Below are positions 42,211-50,220 of a stretch of DNA of 64,000 nt, in pieces. Source of the DNA: UBA1952 sp965246785 (GTDB taxonomy: Bacteria; Bacteroidota; Bacteroidia; Chitinophagales; Chitinophagaceae); assembly GCA_965246785.1 (NCBI GenBank), contig CBDFFM010000031.1:118670-182669 (forward strand), given 5' to 3'. Under the pieces are notes generated by a model that made no database searches, was not told the DNA's origin, and was given only the letters and a program-made list of their open reading frames with translations. The translations under genes were made by a program, and so were the position numbers. The stretch's first letter is position 1. Each line of letters starts with the position of its first letter.

Positions 42211-42286
42211 GAAATTTTTTACGCGCAGCCCTGCGCGATGAAGAAAAAATGAAAGCGCTCTTATTTCATCGCGCTTAGAAAATTTC
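42211..42286. repeat. Long stem-loop after the ABC exporter
   Basis: GCGCGATGAA at 42233-42242 pairs perfectly with TTCATCGCGC at 42265-42274, and GAAATTTTTT at 42211-42220 pairs with AGAAAATTTC at 42277-42286 except for one base. It could be a structured RNA, a small repeat element or part of a terminator. I recognise no known RNA family. Confidence 0.5.
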
Positions 42287-42350
42287 TATTTCAGTCTTAA
42301 TTGGTGAGTTGCTGAACGCCGCGCTGGTAAAGGCTTTGCGGCTAAAAAGA

Positions 42351-42385
42351 AAAAGCCCGGCAGAGTTGTGAGCTGCCGGACTTTT
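42351..42385. terminator. Bidirectional terminator between the ABC exporter and bat genes
   Basis: GCCCGGCAG at 42355-42363 pairs with CTGCCGGAC at 42373-42381 with one mismatch, flanked by AAAAA on the left and TTTTAT on the right. It can serve both convergent transcripts. Confidence 0.65.
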
Positions 42386-42497
42386 ATAAGGATGGGTTAG
42401 TAAGCACAATCCCTACCACAAACATAGCCTGCATTTCTTCACGCGCAAAAATTTTCTTGAAAATTTTTCCTGCTTGTGGAGAAAATGTGGACAGCGG

Positions 42498-42549
42498 TGT
42501 TGGAATGTTTTGATGATGGTAGCACATTCAAACGCTCCAACGTTCTAAC
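42498..42549. repeat. Degenerate minisatellite R4
   Basis: GTTGGAATGTTTTGA and, in inverse, TCAAACGCTCCAACGTTC form an imperfect inverted repeat next to the batC stop. It is the same family as the repeats at 4466, 19988 and 59878. Confidence 0.6.
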
Positions 42550-42552
42550 ATC

Positions 42553-43269
42553 TCACCAATCTTTCTCCAGCTTCACGGGTGTCGCTTTGCCTTGCTGCAT
42601 CTTGTCCTGCACTTTGCGCTCATCTTGCTGCAAAGCTTTCAAAAGATTGTCGGCCTGCTGTGCTGAGATTTTGCTTTGCTGCGGCTGCGGTCGTTGTTGC
42701 TGATGCTGCTGATTGTCGGCCTCGCTTTGGTCTTGCTCTTGCTTGCCTTTCTTGTCTTCTTTCTGCTGCTGGTCTTTCTGGTCTTTGCCTTCTTTGTTGT
42801 CTTTGTTCTTGTCGTCATCGCCGCCGCCGCCGCCTTGCTGTTGTTCCTTGCGGAGCTTCGCCAGCGCGTAAGAGAGATTGTATTTCGCATCCGCATCCTG
42901 AGGGTTCTTGCGCAACGACTCCTTATAAGCATCTACCGCCTGCTGCCATTGCTGCTCGCTCATGTAGGTATTGCCAACGTTGTAGTTTGCGCCGCTTTTA
43001 ATGGCCGGGTCTTTGGTTGTTTTAGCAGCGTTCGCCATCACCTTGCGCGCGGCGTCGTATTGCTTTTGCTGCACGAGCGCATTGCCAAGGTTGAAAGTGC
43101 CGGGCGTGAACGTTGGCTTCTTCTGCAAAGCCTGCTGATAAGCCTGCGCCGCCTCGGCATACCTGCCTTGCATGTACAGCTCATTGCCTCGGCGCACCAT
43201 CCATTCCTGCGCGTGCACATAGTCACTCACGAAAAAAATCAGCGCGACAATAAAAGCAATGCGAGTCAT
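42553..43269 (-). CDS. batC: BatC-like TPR protein
   Basis: This protein of about 238 residues has a signal peptide (MTRIAFIVALIFFVSDYVHA). Three to four TPR motifs lie near residues 25-145 (RRGNELYMQGRYAEAAQAYQ; FNLGNALVQQKQYDAARKVM; YNVGNTYMSEQQWQQAVDAY). A long Lys/Asp/Gln-rich, probably unstructured tail follows. Bat (aerotolerance) operon proteins of this layout sit beside VWA proteins. ATG 43269 overlaps the batB stop as ATGA, which supports translational coupling; the in-frame ATG at 43281 is an alternative. Confidence 0.85.
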   Translation of the reverse strand: MTRIAFIVALIFFVSDYVHAQEWMVRRGNELYMQGRYAEAAQAYQQALQKKPTFTPGTFNLGNALVQQKQYDAARKVMANAAKTTKDPAIKSGANYNVGNTYMSEQQWQQAVDAYKESLRKNPQDADAKYNLSYALAKLRKEQQQGGGGGDDDKNKDNKEGKDQKDQQQKEDKKGKQEQDQSEADNQQHQQQRPQPQQSKISAQQADNLLKALQQDERKVQDKMQQGKATPVKLEKDW

Positions 43270-44276
43270 GCGGGTTTCCATGTGCGTACCGGTTTTGCGC
43301 CGGGGATGAGCCGCTCAATCAGGAGCAGCAACAGCGCAGGTAAAAGGAAGAACTGGAAGTAAGAATCAAAGTCTACGTAAGAGACGCTGCCCATGCTGCG
43401 GCCTTCCATGCTGTCTATCTGCTCGGCCAGGCGGCTGGCGGCGTCTTCGGCATTGCCGAGGAGCGTGTAGGTGCCGTGGCCTTTTTCGGAGATGCTTTTC
43501 AGCTCGTCTTCATTCAGCCTTGAGATGACTTGCTGGCCGCCTTCATCCAGCTTGGGCGCGTGTGTGTCTTCATCAAAAAGCGGCGCGCCCTGCGCGGAGC
43601 CGATGCCTATGGTGTGGATGATGACGCCTTCTTCGGCGGCCTCGCCGGCGCGCTTGCCGGCCTGCTCATCGTGGTCTTCGCCATCGGAAAGAATAAGCAT
43701 CGCTTTATGCTTTCGCTCCTTCTGCGAAAAGGATTTCATACTGAGCGCGACGGCCTCGCTTATAACAGTGCCTTGCGTGGGCACCATGCTCGGTTTTACG
43801 TTTTGCAGCATGAGGCGCATGGACGAGTAATCCACCGTAAGCGGCACCTGCAGGTAGGCGCGTCCCGCGAAGATGACAAGGCCAACGCGGTCGTTGTGGA
43901 GCTTGTCCAGCATCCGCTCTATGAATTGCTTGGCGCGTGTCAGCCGGTTAGGCTGCAGGTCTTGGGCTAGCATGCTCTTGCTTACATCCAGTGCTATCAT
44001 TACGTCCACGCCTTTGCGCTGCACTTGTTCCGGGTGACCGCCGCTCTGCAGGTTAGCTGCGCCTGCGATGGCAATGCTGAGGGCCAGCAATAACAGTATA
44101 GCTTTAAGCGCAGCCCTGCCGGGAATCCTTCCAAGCATCTGGCTGCCGAGCAATTGCTGCTCGCCAAGCGTCTTTAGGATGCCTGCCCGCCACAGCAGCA
44201 ACAGGATGAACAGCACCACAAGCAGCGGCACGGCTACAAGCCACAGAAGATATTCGGGATGCTGAAAGCGAATCAT
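43266..44276 (-). CDS. batB: BatB-like von Willebrand factor A protein
   Basis: This 336-residue membrane protein has two N-terminal helices (YLLWLVAVPLLVVLFILLLLW and AILLLLALSIAIAGAANL) and one at the C-terminus, with a VWA domain between them. The metal-binding MIDAS motif is DVSKS in VDVMIALDVSKSMLAQD, followed by TRAKQFIERML, VGLVIFAGRAYLQVPL and LILSDGEDHD. It is part of the Bat system, linked to oxygen and stress tolerance in some Bacteroidota, though its mechanism is unclear. ATG 44276 is chosen. The BatA-domain gene at 2268 is not next to it. Confidence 0.88.
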   Translation of the reverse strand: MIRFQHPEYLLWLVAVPLLVVLFILLLLWRAGILKTLGEQQLLGSQMLGRIPGRAALKAILLLLALSIAIAGAANLQSGGHPEQVQRKGVDVMIALDVSKSMLAQDLQPNRLTRAKQFIERMLDKLHNDRVGLVIFAGRAYLQVPLTVDYSSMRLMLQNVKPSMVPTQGTVISEAVALSMKSFSQKERKHKAMLILSDGEDHDEQAGKRAGEAAEEGVIIHTIGIGSAQGAPLFDEDTHAPKLDEGGQQVISRLNEDELKSISEKGHGTYTLLGNAEDAASRLAEQIDSMEGRSMGSVSYVDFDSYFQFFLLPALLLLLIERLIPGAKPVRTWKPA

Positions 44277-44370
44277 GAGACGCCTGCAAATGTAGCGGGC
44301 CACTTTTCCCGGCAAAAAGCAATAAAGGCTTTTGAACTGTTTTTAACAGCCTTGCGGTCAGGCCAATTTC

Positions 44371-46062
44371 CTATTTCTTAGTTTGCAGCAATGCGCTGTA
44401 TTGCGTCGGAGCTGAAAGAATGGACAGCGCTTTGGCAAGCTCCTCATCTGTACGCAGGCTGTGTGCGATGCGGCCGCGCTGGAAGTAATAGCGTGAGATG
44501 ATTTCGCTCTCCACCATATCTTTTACTTCCACCCCATTCTTTTGAAGGTCTTGCTTCTTGTCATGGCCCACCTTAGCGCGCAGCGCGGCAAATTCCGCCT
44601 TGGCAGCGTCGTAATATTTTTCGCGGCCCGCTATGGCCTGTAGGGAATCCAACGCTTCTTCGGTTGTTGTCTTGTAAGAATAATCCTTTCCTTCCAGCCA
44701 CTTCGTAAAGTCGGCCCATTCCGCCGCGCTCAGGGTGAAGGAGGCAGCATCGTCCAGCTTAGGGTGTTTACGCACGTATTGGGTGGCGTAGTCAAAGACA
44801 TAATTCTTAGAGTAAAGGGCAATGGCGATTTTGCTTACTGGCGCATTCTTCACTTCCACATCCGGGTCAACGCCGCCGCCGCTGAGCACCGTGCGGCCGC
44901 CCTTGGTTGTGTATTTCTTCTTTAAAGAGTCCGGCACGCGACCTACGCTGCCATCGGGATTTCGATGGGCATAATCAAGCGCCTGGATGCAGCGGCCGCT
45001 GGGTGTGTAGTAACGCGCTGTGGTCAGCTTGAGGCGGGCATTGAAGCCGAGCGGCCGGGTAGTCTGTACCAAGCCTTTGCCATACGAGCGCTCGCCGATG
45101 ATGACGCCGCGGTCTAAATCCTGCATGGTGCCGGCTACGATTTCAGAAGCGGAGGCGGAAGAATGATTGACAAGCACCGTCAGCGGAATTTTCAAATCCC
45201 AAGCCGGCCCTTGTGTTTTAAAATCCTTATCCCAATCCTGCATCTTGCCCTTAGTGCTTACTACAAGCTGGTCGCGGTCAGTAAATATGTTACAGACGTT
45301 TACCGCCTCGTCTAAGAGGCCGCCGGGGTTGTTGCGCAAGTCAAGGACAACGCCCTTCAGGTCTGGCTTCACGCCTTTCAGACTGTCCAGCGCATTGCGC
45401 ACCTGCCGGCCGCACATAGGCGTGAACTGCGTAAGCCGCACGAAGGCGACATCCTTGCCCGGCCCCACCAGCCCGGCAAACGGGACGGATGAAAGCTCTA
45501 TCTCGCCGCGCGTTACCATCCTGGTTTCTTCGGCGCTGCTCAGGGCATCCTTTACGCGAATGCTCACCTGTGTGCCGGGCGAGCCTTTGAGCAAGGAGCT
45601 TATGTCATCCACGCTCTTACCCTTCACAGCCTGGCCGTCAATGCTCAGTACCTGGTCGCCGGGATGGAGGCCAGCCTTCTGAGCCGGGCTACTTTCGTAA
45701 ACGTCGCCAATGAATATCATGTCGGTAATGCGGCGCATGGACGCGCCGATGCCGCCGTACCTGCCGGTGGTCTGGAACTCGTAATCCTCAATGTCGCTCT
45801 CGGTGATGTAGTTAGTGTAGGGATCAAGGTCATCCAGCATGGCGTCTATGCCGGCCTTGGTGAGCTTGCCGGGCTCTATCTCGTCCACATAATAGGTGTT
45901 GAGTTCCTTTACGAGTGTGGCGTAGATGTCCAAGTTTTTAGACACCTCAAAAAGTCCGCGCTCTTCTTTGCCCTGAATGAAAAAGAAGGCAGTGGCGGCA
46001 ACTGCGGCACAGGCTAAAGTGTATTTGATTGTCTTGAGCTTCTGAAAGATGCGGGAGGCCAT
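44371..46062 (-). CDS. C-terminal processing peptidase (S41, CtpA/Prc type)
   Basis: This 563-residue periplasmic tail-specific protease is anchored by an N-terminal helix (YTLACAAVAATAFFFIQG). A PDZ domain spans about residues 95-185 (GRYGGIGASM, HPGDQVLSIDGQAVKGKS). The S41 catalytic core includes VVLDLRNNPGGLLDEAVN, the nucleophile block SSASASE (301-307) and the general-base lysine in GERSYGKG (Lys329). The C-terminal helical region is longer than in short CtpA proteins. It would trim or degrade envelope proteins. No adaptor gene is adjacent. Confidence 0.92.
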   Translation of the reverse strand: MASRIFQKLKTIKYTLACAAVAATAFFFIQGKEERGLFEVSKNLDIYATLVKELNTYYVDEIEPGKLTKAGIDAMLDDLDPYTNYITESDIEDYEFQTTGRYGGIGASMRRITDMIFIGDVYESSPAQKAGLHPGDQVLSIDGQAVKGKSVDDISSLLKGSPGTQVSIRVKDALSSAEETRMVTRGEIELSSVPFAGLVGPGKDVAFVRLTQFTPMCGRQVRNALDSLKGVKPDLKGVVLDLRNNPGGLLDEAVNVCNIFTDRDQLVVSTKGKMQDWDKDFKTQGPAWDLKIPLTVLVNHSSASASEIVAGTMQDLDRGVIIGERSYGKGLVQTTRPLGFNARLKLTTARYYTPSGRCIQALDYAHRNPDGSVGRVPDSLKKKYTTKGGRTVLSGGGVDPDVEVKNAPVSKIAIALYSKNYVFDYATQYVRKHPKLDDAASFTLSAAEWADFTKWLEGKDYSYKTTTEEALDSLQAIAGREKYYDAAKAEFAALRAKVGHDKKQDLQKNGVEVKDMVESEIISRYYFQRGRIAHSLRTDEELAKALSILSAPTQYSALLQTKK

Positions 46063-46198
46063 GTAGCTATTGTAGTTGTATGAAGGTAATAGAGCCCTTT
46101 CACAAAGGTTTCGCTAAAAACCGGGCCGGTGGGCATAGTGTTTGGAACGAAGGTCAATAATAGATACCTTGCATAATTATTAAGATGAATCGCGCCCT

Positions 46199-46942
46199 AT
46201 GAAGAACGTACTACTCTCGCTTTCTATTGCTTTCATGTTGTTAAACGGCGGCGCCGCGTCGGCCCAACAAATCCTGACCCAGAATGGGAAGGATACTGCT
46301 ATTGGAGGATATGCTTCTGGTGATTTGGAAGTGGATAACCGCATTAAATCCGCTACGGGTACCATTACACTCAGGTGGAATGTAACCTCAGCCATTTTCG
46401 GCACGGGCTGGAATATGAATGGCTCTGGCATTTGTGATAACGTTACATGCTATACTCATGATGCTACCCACAACATTTTCACAAGTGGCACAAATTATAA
46501 TTCAAATGCTTACGACTCCATACGCTTTACCGGAAGCGACCACGACTTCCATGTAGTGTTCTCGACCAGCAATCCGCCAAATGGCTCATCCGCGGTTGTT
46601 AGGGTCAACGCACGGGATATTACAGGCGGGACTTCCCGCACACTCACTTTTATCGGTTACAAAGGCAGCCTCGGCGTAACCAACATCAGCTCTTCCGACG
46701 ATGTTGTACTTTACCCCAACCCCGTCCGTGAAGCCGTGAATGTGCTTTACGATGAAAAGGCAGGCGTACGAACCATTGCCATCTACAACATGATTGGTAA
46801 GCTTATGGGGCCTATTTATAAGCCTTCTGCCAACGGCAGTGCCAAGATTGATACAGATGATATGCCTACCGGCATCTACTTCCTGCGCCTGATGGATGCT
46901 CAAGGCCATGTGGTGGCTACCCGCCGCTTCACTCGTCTGTAA
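46199..46942 (+). CDS. Small T9SS type A cargo protein
   Basis: This 247-residue exported protein has a signal peptide (VLLSLSIAFMLLNGGAASAQ). The middle part (residues 25-165) is a beta-rich domain I do not recognise, with ITLRWNVTSAIFGTGWNMNG and ADITGGTSRT-like turns. The type A sorting domain follows: VVLYPNPVREAVNVLYDE, IYNMIGKLMGPIYKP, and the end GIYFLRLMDAQGHVVATRRF. It is likely surface-displayed or secreted. It is divergent from the CtpA gene and ends at a good terminator. Confidence 0.82.
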   Translation: MKNVLLSLSIAFMLLNGGAASAQQILTQNGKDTAIGGYASGDLEVDNRIKSATGTITLRWNVTSAIFGTGWNMNGSGICDNVTCYTHDATHNIFTSGTNYNSNAYDSIRFTGSDHDFHVVFSTSNPPNGSSAVVRVNARDITGGTSRTLTFIGYKGSLGVTNISSSDDVVLYPNPVREAVNVLYDEKAGVRTIAIYNMIGKLMGPIYKPSANGSAKIDTDDMPTGIYFLRLMDAQGHVVATRRFTRL

Positions 46943-46964
46943 GCATTGTCCGTTATATTTCCAG

Positions 46965-46996
46965 GCGGCTTCCATTACCGGAAGCCGCTTCTTTTT
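46965..46996 (+). terminator. Terminator after the T9SS cargo gene
   Basis: GCGGCTTCC at 46965-46973 pairs with GGAAGCCGC at 46980-46988 around ATTACC, followed by TTCTTTTTT. Confidence 0.88.
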
Positions 46997-47057
46997 TGGA
47001 GCGTGCTTTGCTTAAATGCCGCTGTACTTTTAGCCGCGCGCAATGCGGTACCCTGAA

Positions 47058-47708
47058 ATGAAGCAATACCTCAGCCTGTTCCTCTTTGCTGCCTGTGCTC
47101 TCAGCGCGCAGGCGCAGCAGCCTTTTGTGGAAGGCACCATCGTCTATGCGGTAAGCATCGGGCCGGTGGCCGGCGCCGGCAGCTTTACGGAGCACGCCGG
47201 CACTTATACCATCACCATCAAAAGCGCTTCCGTGCGCAAGGAGCTGCGCATGAACTCCGGCTTCCGCAACGTCATCATTCAAAACGATAATACCGGCTCC
47301 GTCTATTCCCTGCAGCCGGCATCGGGGCAGAACTATGCCATCCAACTCCGCCCGCAGGACGCTGAGGAGAAGATGAAGCCTTATGCCGGCTTCTCGCAAA
47401 AAGACGAGGAAGGCACCATGACCATTGCAGGCCAGCCTTGCCGGAAAGCCACGGTGCAGTACAAAGATGGCAGCACCTCCTCTCTCTATTACACCACCGC
47501 CTGGACGGTGCAAAGCACGGCGCTTTTTGAGCGCTTCCCTGGCATTAAAACCATTCCGCTTTCTTTTGAATACCGCAACGAGGAGGGCATCACCATGCAC
47601 TTCGCCGCCGAGAAGCTGGAGAACAAGCCCGTGGAAAGCGCCCTCTTCCGTGTGCCGCCGGACTACAAGATTATCTCCAACGCAGAGTACAGGGCTATGG
47701 GGAAATAA
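47058..47708 (+). CDS. DUF4412-like secreted protein
   Basis: This 216-residue exported protein has a signal peptide (YLSLFLFAACALSAQAQ). It then shows the pattern FVEGTIVYAVSIG, SVRKELRMNSGFRNVII, PCRKATVQYKDGSTSSLYYT and LSFEYRNEEGITMHFAAEKL. This order, with a conserved Cys before the Lys, resembles the DUF4412 and GLPGLI families of secreted Bacteroidota proteins. No function is known. ATG 47058 gives the better signal peptide; an in-frame ATG lies five codons upstream. Confidence 0.7.
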   Translation: MKQYLSLFLFAACALSAQAQQPFVEGTIVYAVSIGPVAGAGSFTEHAGTYTITIKSASVRKELRMNSGFRNVIIQNDNTGSVYSLQPASGQNYAIQLRPQDAEEKMKPYAGFSQKDEEGTMTIAGQPCRKATVQYKDGSTSSLYYTTAWTVQSTALFERFPGIKTIPLSFEYRNEEGITMHFAAEKLENKPVESALFRVPPDYKIISNAEYRAMGK

Positions 47709-47756
47709 AGGGGGAGCCGCATCCGCCCTTGCCCCTCTTGGCGTAACTTTAAGTTC

Positions 47757-48605
47757 ATGCGTTACTTTCTTCTGTTTCTGCTGCTCTTTCCCGCCGCCGG
47801 CTACGCTAAGCAAGGCGTCTATACTTCCTGGGACGAAGCGTTGCAAGCGCGCGAAGACGTCCGCGTCATCCGCATCAACTACCGCCTGCTGGATTCCATT
47901 CCGGATGTCCTGGACCAGTTCCCGAACCTTGAGGAGCTTAATCTGAATCACAACCGCATCGCCGCACTGCCGCCTTCCATCACGCGCTGCGCAAAGCTGA
48001 AACGGCTTAATCTTTTTCAAAACCGCATTACCGCCCTGCCCGAAGGCATCGGCAATCTGGGCGCGCTGGAATCCGTCACCCTTTCGCACAATAATCTCAC
48101 CGCCCTCCCCGAAGGCATCTGCCGCCTGCCCCACCTTGAAGAGCTCTTCCTCACAAGCAACGATCTCGCCGCCCTGCCCGACAACATCGGTGCCCTCCAA
48201 TCCCTCAAGCGCCTCCGCGCCGGCATCAATCAGCTCACCATCCTCCCCGCTTCCGTCCTCCTCCTGCGCCGGCTGGAAGTGCTTGAGTTAAACAACAACC
48301 GCATTGCCGCCCTCCCCGAAGCCATCGGCGCCCTCACCAATCTTCAATTCCTTTACATAGGCCGCAACCTCCTTACCCGCCTCCCCGAAACCCTCGGCCA
48401 ATGCAAAAAACTCCAAGAGCTGGACGTAGTGCGCTGCGGCGTGCTCCAACTGCCCACCTCCCTCGCGGAATTGCCGCGTCTTGAGACCGTTTACATAGAC
48501 GACCACACCATCCCCTTCTACCAAAACCCCAACTACGAGCGCTATCAGCACATCATAGTCGTGGGACGGGATGATGAGTATCCCTACCGGCGCTCCCAGT
48601 TCTGA
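47757..48605 (+). CDS. Secreted leucine-rich-repeat protein
   Basis: This 282-residue protein has a signal peptide (YFLLFLLLFPAAGYAKQG) and about nine LRR units of 23 residues in residues 50-245. The units follow LPxxIxxLxxLxxLxLxxNxL, for example ALPPSITRCAKLKRLNLFQN and ALPDNIGALQSLKRL. The C-terminal cap ends RDDEYPYRRSQF. It probably binds a protein or surface ligand; nothing points to a specific partner. TAACTTTA lies 7 nt before the ATG. Array E begins with the base after its stop codon. Confidence 0.88.
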   Translation: MRYFLLFLLLFPAAGYAKQGVYTSWDEALQAREDVRVIRINYRLLDSIPDVLDQFPNLEELNLNHNRIAALPPSITRCAKLKRLNLFQNRITALPEGIGNLGALESVTLSHNNLTALPEGICRLPHLEELFLTSNDLAALPDNIGALQSLKRLRAGINQLTILPASVLLLRRLEVLELNNNRIAALPEAIGALTNLQFLYIGRNLLTRLPETLGQCKKLQELDVVRCGVLQLPTSLAELPRLETVYIDDHTIPFYQNPNYERYQHIIVVGRDDEYPYRRSQF

Positions 48606-48857
48606 GCAGACGGCATTTAGCCGGGATAAGACGGCTTCGCAGACTCCTAAATGATGTCTTCCTCTGCCTCAATGTCAGCTCACGGGACTTAAATCGTGTC
48701 TTACGCAGCATTTATGTCAGCTCGCGAAGCTTAAATCACGTCTTCGATCTCCTAAATCATATCTCACGAGACTTAAATGATGTCTCACGTTAGTTAAATG
48801 GCATCTCACCTGCCTTCAATGCCCTCTTCGGTTGGTTAGATGGGGAAGACTATTTGT
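48606..48857. repeat. Tandem array E, twelve 21-bp units
   Basis: Units of exactly 21 bp start at 48606, 48627, 48648 and so on to 48837. The consensus begins TAAAT, has GTCTCACG in the middle and ends GACT or similar. Neighbouring units differ at many positions. Dyads such as TCTCACGAGA occur inside units. All frames on both strands contain stops, so it is not coding. The first unit begins directly after the LRR stop codon. Confidence 0.92.
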
Positions 48858-48939
48858 TAGTCAGCAGTATCACGCTCCCAATCGTTCCTTGCGTCGCACA
48901 TTGAGGGGTTCGTCAGTCTATTAGGCTTCTCCCTTAGCA
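48853..48939 (+). repeat. Dispersed repeat R1, copy 5
   Basis: This copy contains CACGCTCCCAATCG, TTCCTTGCGTCGCAC, GTTCGTCAGTCTATTAG and CTTCTCCCTTA. It directly follows array E, but here the CTTCTC end points away from the array. Confidence 0.78.
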
Positions 48940-48991
48940 TAATCTTACTGCAAAGCCCCTGCATTAACTTGCCCCTCCACACACAATTCAG

Positions 48992-50095
48992 ATGGTAAAG
49001 TTTCTTGACCTCCAGCAAATCAACCATGCTCACCGCGCAGACTTCCACGCGGCGCTTGATGCCGTACTGGATTCCGGCTGGTTCATCATGGGCGGCGTCC
49101 TCCAACGCTTTGAAGCGGAATGGGCCGCTTACTGCGGCGCGAAGCATTGCATCGGCGTGGGCAACGGGCTGGATGCCCTCATCCTCATCCTTGACGCCTA
49201 CTGTGAGCTGGGCCTCATGGCCGATGGCGACGAGGTGCTCGTGCCCGGCAATACCTATATCGCCTCCATCCTCGCCATCTCCCGCGCCGGCCTCAAGCCC
49301 GTGCTCGTAGAGCCGGATGCGGCCACCTTTCTCATAGACCCGGCGGAGGCCGAGCGCCATATTACGCCGCGCACCAAAGCCATCCTGCCCGTGCACCTTT
49401 ACGGCCAGCTTTGCGACATGGACGGGCTGCGCGCGCTCGCGCAAAAGCACGGGCTGAAGATTATTGAAGATGCCGCCCAAAGCCATGGCGCATCCTCAGG
49501 CGGCATCCGCTGCGGCGCACTGGGCGATGCGGCAGGCTTCTCCTTCTACCCCGGCAAAAACCTCGGCGCCCTCGGTGATGCCGGCGCCATCACTACCAAC
49601 AACGATGCGCTGGCCGAGGTGCTGCGCGCGCTGCGCAATTACGGCTCTCACCAGAAGTACTACAACCGCTACAAAGGCTACAACAGCCGGCTTGACGAAT
49701 TGCAGGCCGCCTTCCTCAGCGCAAAGCTCCCGGCATTAGACGCCGACAATGAGCATCGCCGCGGGATTGCCGCTTTCTATAATCAAGCCATTTCAAATCC
49801 GCTCGTATCGCTGCCGCGGATGCCGGAAGAAGCCGCGCGCCATGTGTGGCACTTGTATGTAGTGCGCGTGGCGGAGCGGGAGCGCTTCGCGGAGCACTTG
49901 AAAGAGCGCGGCATTCAGACCGTCATTCATTATCCCGTAGCGCCCACGCAGCAGGAAGCTTACCGGGAATTGCGCGGCCTGAGCCTGCCGCTCACCGAGG
50001 CCATTCACCGCGAGGTGCTCAGCCTGCCGATCTCCAACGTGATGACGGAAGCTGAAGCGGCGCAAGTAGCAGAGGCCGTCAACAGCTTTCAATAA
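48992..50095 (+). CDS. DegT/DnrJ/EryC1/StrS sugar aminotransferase
   Basis: This 367-residue PLP enzyme of the DegT/StrS group transaminates nucleotide-linked keto sugars, usually for O-antigen or exopolysaccharide. The start VKFLDLQQINHAHRADFHAA fits the FdtB/QdtB-like branch. Other markers are GVGNGLDALILIL, VLVPGNTYIASILAI, ILPVHLYGQLCDMD, EDAAQSHGAS, and the PLP lysine (Lys189) in GFSFYPGKNLGALGDAGAI. HVWHLYVVRV and IHYPVAPTQQEAY close it. No other sugar-pathway genes are nearby, so the substrate cannot be named. Confidence 0.92.
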   Translation: MVKFLDLQQINHAHRADFHAALDAVLDSGWFIMGGVLQRFEAEWAAYCGAKHCIGVGNGLDALILILDAYCELGLMADGDEVLVPGNTYIASILAISRAGLKPVLVEPDAATFLIDPAEAERHITPRTKAILPVHLYGQLCDMDGLRALAQKHGLKIIEDAAQSHGASSGGIRCGALGDAAGFSFYPGKNLGALGDAGAITTNNDALAEVLRALRNYGSHQKYYNRYKGYNSRLDELQAAFLSAKLPALDADNEHRRGIAAFYNQAISNPLVSLPRMPEEAARHVWHLYVVRVAERERFAEHLKERGIQTVIHYPVAPTQQEAYRELRGLSLPLTEAIHREVLSLPISNVMTEAEAAQVAEAVNSFQ

Positions 50096-50220
50096 GCGTA
50101 GTAAACAGAAAAGCGGCGCTTAACGGACAAAAAGCGATAAGGCCGTTCCCTTGTATTATCTTCGGCGTTCAGCGGAAGCGGCTTATGAATGGCCTGCTTC
50201 CTTTTGCATTAAGAGAGAAC

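Noticed and set aside
46953..48200. Long minus-strand ORF opposite the DUF4412-like and LRR genes
   Set aside because: Spans two well-supported genes and has no signal peptide or domain.
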